Shown in pieces: positions 30,982-32,225 of a stretch of 32,225 nt of DNA. The stretch comes from Anabaena catenula FACHB-362 (lineage in GTDB: Bacteria > Cyanobacteriota > Cyanobacteriia > Cyanobacteriales > Nostocaceae): positions 1-32,225 of the forward strand of contig NZ_JACJTQ010000057.1 of assembly GCF_014698735.1 (NCBI RefSeq), in the 5' to 3' direction. A model generated the notes under the pieces. That model was given only the letters and a program-made list of their open reading frames with translations. It had not been told where the DNA came from and ran no database searches. Position 1 is the first letter of the stretch. Every line of letters starts with the position of its first letter. The position numbers and the translations under genes are program-made.

Positions 30982-31551
30982 TCATCGTTGTAAAACTTGA
31001 GCAGCCGTCAACTTGAGATCAGGAAAGAGCGGAGAAACGATTAAGCTATCATTTTCATATACCTGTTGTTCATAAAAACCCTCCACCCATTCCAATACTG
31101 TCACCTTTTGGTCAATGGGATCAACAATCCAATATTCAGCAATACCCCGCGCCGCATACTCGGATCTCTTGTAGCGATAATCACGACTAGCCTGATTAGG
31201 ACTCACCACTTCCACCACCAATAACGGCGGTGGCATATCCATATATACCAGTGAACGAGTAGCGCCTGCCATTGCGATCGCTAACTCTTCAGAAAAGACT
31301 ACCAGATCAGGTACACGCACCCCCACTCGTCTGCTATTCACAGCTACCTCAGCCTTCATCCGCAATCTAGAGGAAGGAATTCCACAGCTTAAAAAATAGG
31401 CAACCAAAAACATTGCAATCCTTTGATTTATATCACTTTCTGAAGGCATGGGAATTAATTCTCCATTTTCCAATTCATATAAACTATCCGTACCATCGTC
31501 ATAGTTGAGAAATTCCTCAAAGGTCATCTTGTTAGCAATTGCCACTGTCAT
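30982..31551 (-). CDS. Uma2 family endonuclease-like protein (DUF820)
   Basis: The 189-aa protein begins MTVAIANKMTFEEFLNYDDG, typical of the Uma2/DUF820 family that is greatly expanded in cyanobacteria. Its PD-(D/E)XK-like core shows RVPDLVVF (D82), LLVVEVVSP (E114) and RDYRYKRSEYAARGIAEYWIVDP (123-145), where K128 may replace the missing lysine of the E-x-K motif. Biological role is unknown; some relatives are linked to mobile DNA or restriction. It is monocistronic between the lipoprotein gene and a repeat-filled spacer. Length is normal. Confidence 0.9.
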   Translation of the reverse strand: MTVAIANKMTFEEFLNYDDGTDSLYELENGELIPMPSESDINQRIAMFLVAYFLSCGIPSSRLRMKAEVAVNSRRVGVRVPDLVVFSEELAIAMAGATRSLVYMDMPPPLLVVEVVSPNQASRDYRYKRSEYAARGIAEYWIVDPIDQKVTVLEWVEGFYEQQVYENDSLIVSPLFPDLKLTAAQVLQR

Positions 31552-31916
31552 TGCTTTTTCTCCCGTGGGTTAGCTTACCTTAATTATCGCTTAGTTTTTT
31601 GATCTCTCATTCTTCAATTAAGCCTCTCTCAACAACCTCACCTGCTTTTGCTGATTAAATTGAAGTTAGAAGATGCTTTGCATTAACAGGATTTGACAGT
31701 AAATATAGGACTAATATTTGATTTTTGAAATTTTACGTAGGGTGGGCATTGCCCACGATACAGCGCTTCCTGCTGTTATGAGGTACAGGGTTTCATCGCC
31801 AAGCCTGTAGGGGCGGGGTTTCCCCGCCCTCGATTGTATTGCATTCGACCGGGAACTGCTGTATCCTGGTTCTGTAAGGCATAGCCCTACCTACACTACT
31901 TAAAATTTTTCAAATA
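31552..31916. other. Repeat-filled spacer before the antitoxin gene
   Basis: No gene is seen. It holds two dispersed hairpin repeats: GTGGGC/GCCCAC around ATT (31742-31756), and GGGCGGGG (31811-31818) with CCCCGCCC (31822-31829). The rest is AT-rich. A toxin gene would be expected directly after the antitoxin on the minus strand, i.e. here, but no coding frame fits. Confidence 0.6.
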
Positions 31917-32090
31917 TTATTTATGATTCCTATATAATGTTTCTTGCCATGATAAAAATTCGTCTAGAGAAATCAAAATAGCTTTGTTGCCTTTCTTATT
32001 ACAAATAATAGTCGGTTGTACATCTGCAATAACACGATCTATCAAACCATCTAAGTCATGACTTGCCTGTTGAGTAGTCATTGCATCCAT
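31917..32090 (-). CDS. Phd/YefM-type antitoxin, orphan
   Basis: A 57-aa protein starting MDAMTTQQASHDLDGLIDRV and containing IICNKKGNKAILISLDEF, the core of Phd/YefM antitoxins (the first part binds operator DNA; the short tail usually wraps the toxin). Usual length is 70-90 aa, so the tail (SWQETLYRNHK) is short. A strong AAAGGAGG ribosome-binding site ends five bases before ATG 32088-32090, which fixes the start. Phd/YefM proteins neutralise Doc or RelE/YoeB-type toxins and repress their operon. No toxin gene follows downstream; the space holds repeats. It is therefore either a remnant or a solitary regulator. Confidence 0.85.
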   Translation of the reverse strand: MDAMTTQQASHDLDGLIDRVIADVQPTIICNKKGNKAILISLDEFLSWQETLYRNHK

Positions 32091-32225
32091 TTCATCCTCC
32101 TTTATCTGTTAAATAATTAGACATCTCCGGAAATAGCTAAAGTGTTACTGCCACTGCTTTTAAAAGTGAGATGCCCCAATGCAAAGGTAGCTGGCTGGTA
32201 CGCTAAAATAAGCGTTAGAGATGCC
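32091..32225. other. Upstream region of the antitoxin gene at the window edge
   Basis: It contains the antitoxin ribosome-binding site and probably its promoter. A small inverted repeat (ACGCT 32200-32204, AGCGT 32211-32215) and two GAGATGCC copies (32168-32175 and 32218-32225) are visible. Nothing else can be supported. Confidence 0.4.

Overview
The window looks like chromosomal DNA of a filamentous, probably heterocyst-forming cyanobacterium of the Nostoc/Anabaena type. The grounds are a photosystem II gene (psbI), about ten HIP1 octamers (GCGATCGC), heptameric short tandem repeats next to genes, low GC with AT-rich spacers, a cyanobacterial multi-sensor histidine kinase, and a second-type terminal oxidase cluster. 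The species call is inference; no 16S gene is present.

Layout, left to right. Position 1 cuts through the 3' end of a TnpB gene. psbI (38 aa) follows at 628, then a large LptD/OstA-like outer-membrane protein with a three-copy 66-bp internal repeat. On the minus strand sit two histidine kinases 17 bp apart: one with GAF, PAS, PAS and a bilin-type GAF ahead of a HisKA_2/HWE core, the other with a receiver, PAS and classical HisKA core. Next come a Tat-exported PhoD-type phosphatase, a two-domain SagB-type nitroreductase, an alpha/beta hydrolase and a membrane-anchored Ser/Thr kinase. After a degraded Rpn-like fragment and an ABC-2 permease comes the most coherent module (16144-20904): two DUF2231 membrane proteins coupled by ATGA, then coxB, coxA and coxC. 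Subunit II has lost most CuA ligands, so this is probably a quinol-type alternative oxidase (ARTO), comparable to Anabaena cox3.

The right half is more accessory. It has a zeta-toxin-like kinase broken by one in-frame TGA, overlapping a small intact gene. Next is a C5 cytosine methyltransferase tail-to-tail with a PD-(D/E)XK-like protein, probably a type II restriction-modification pair. A MAPEG protein, tRNA-Gly(CCC), an HD-domain protein and a peptide-type ABC importer follow; the importer is split into dppC on the plus strand and dppB plus binding protein on the minus strand. The window ends with a Uma2 endonuclease-like protein and an orphan Phd/YefM antitoxin (57 aa).

Spacers are rich in repeats: heptamer arrays, two members of a roughly 105-bp hairpin element with matching terminal inverted repeats, and a cluster of four perfect hairpins after coxC. 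I found no CRISPR array and no wholly new multi-gene system. The items most worth follow-up are the DUF2231-oxidase cluster, the bilin-type GAF kinase pair, the unrecognised endonuclease candidate and the zeta gene with its single TGA.
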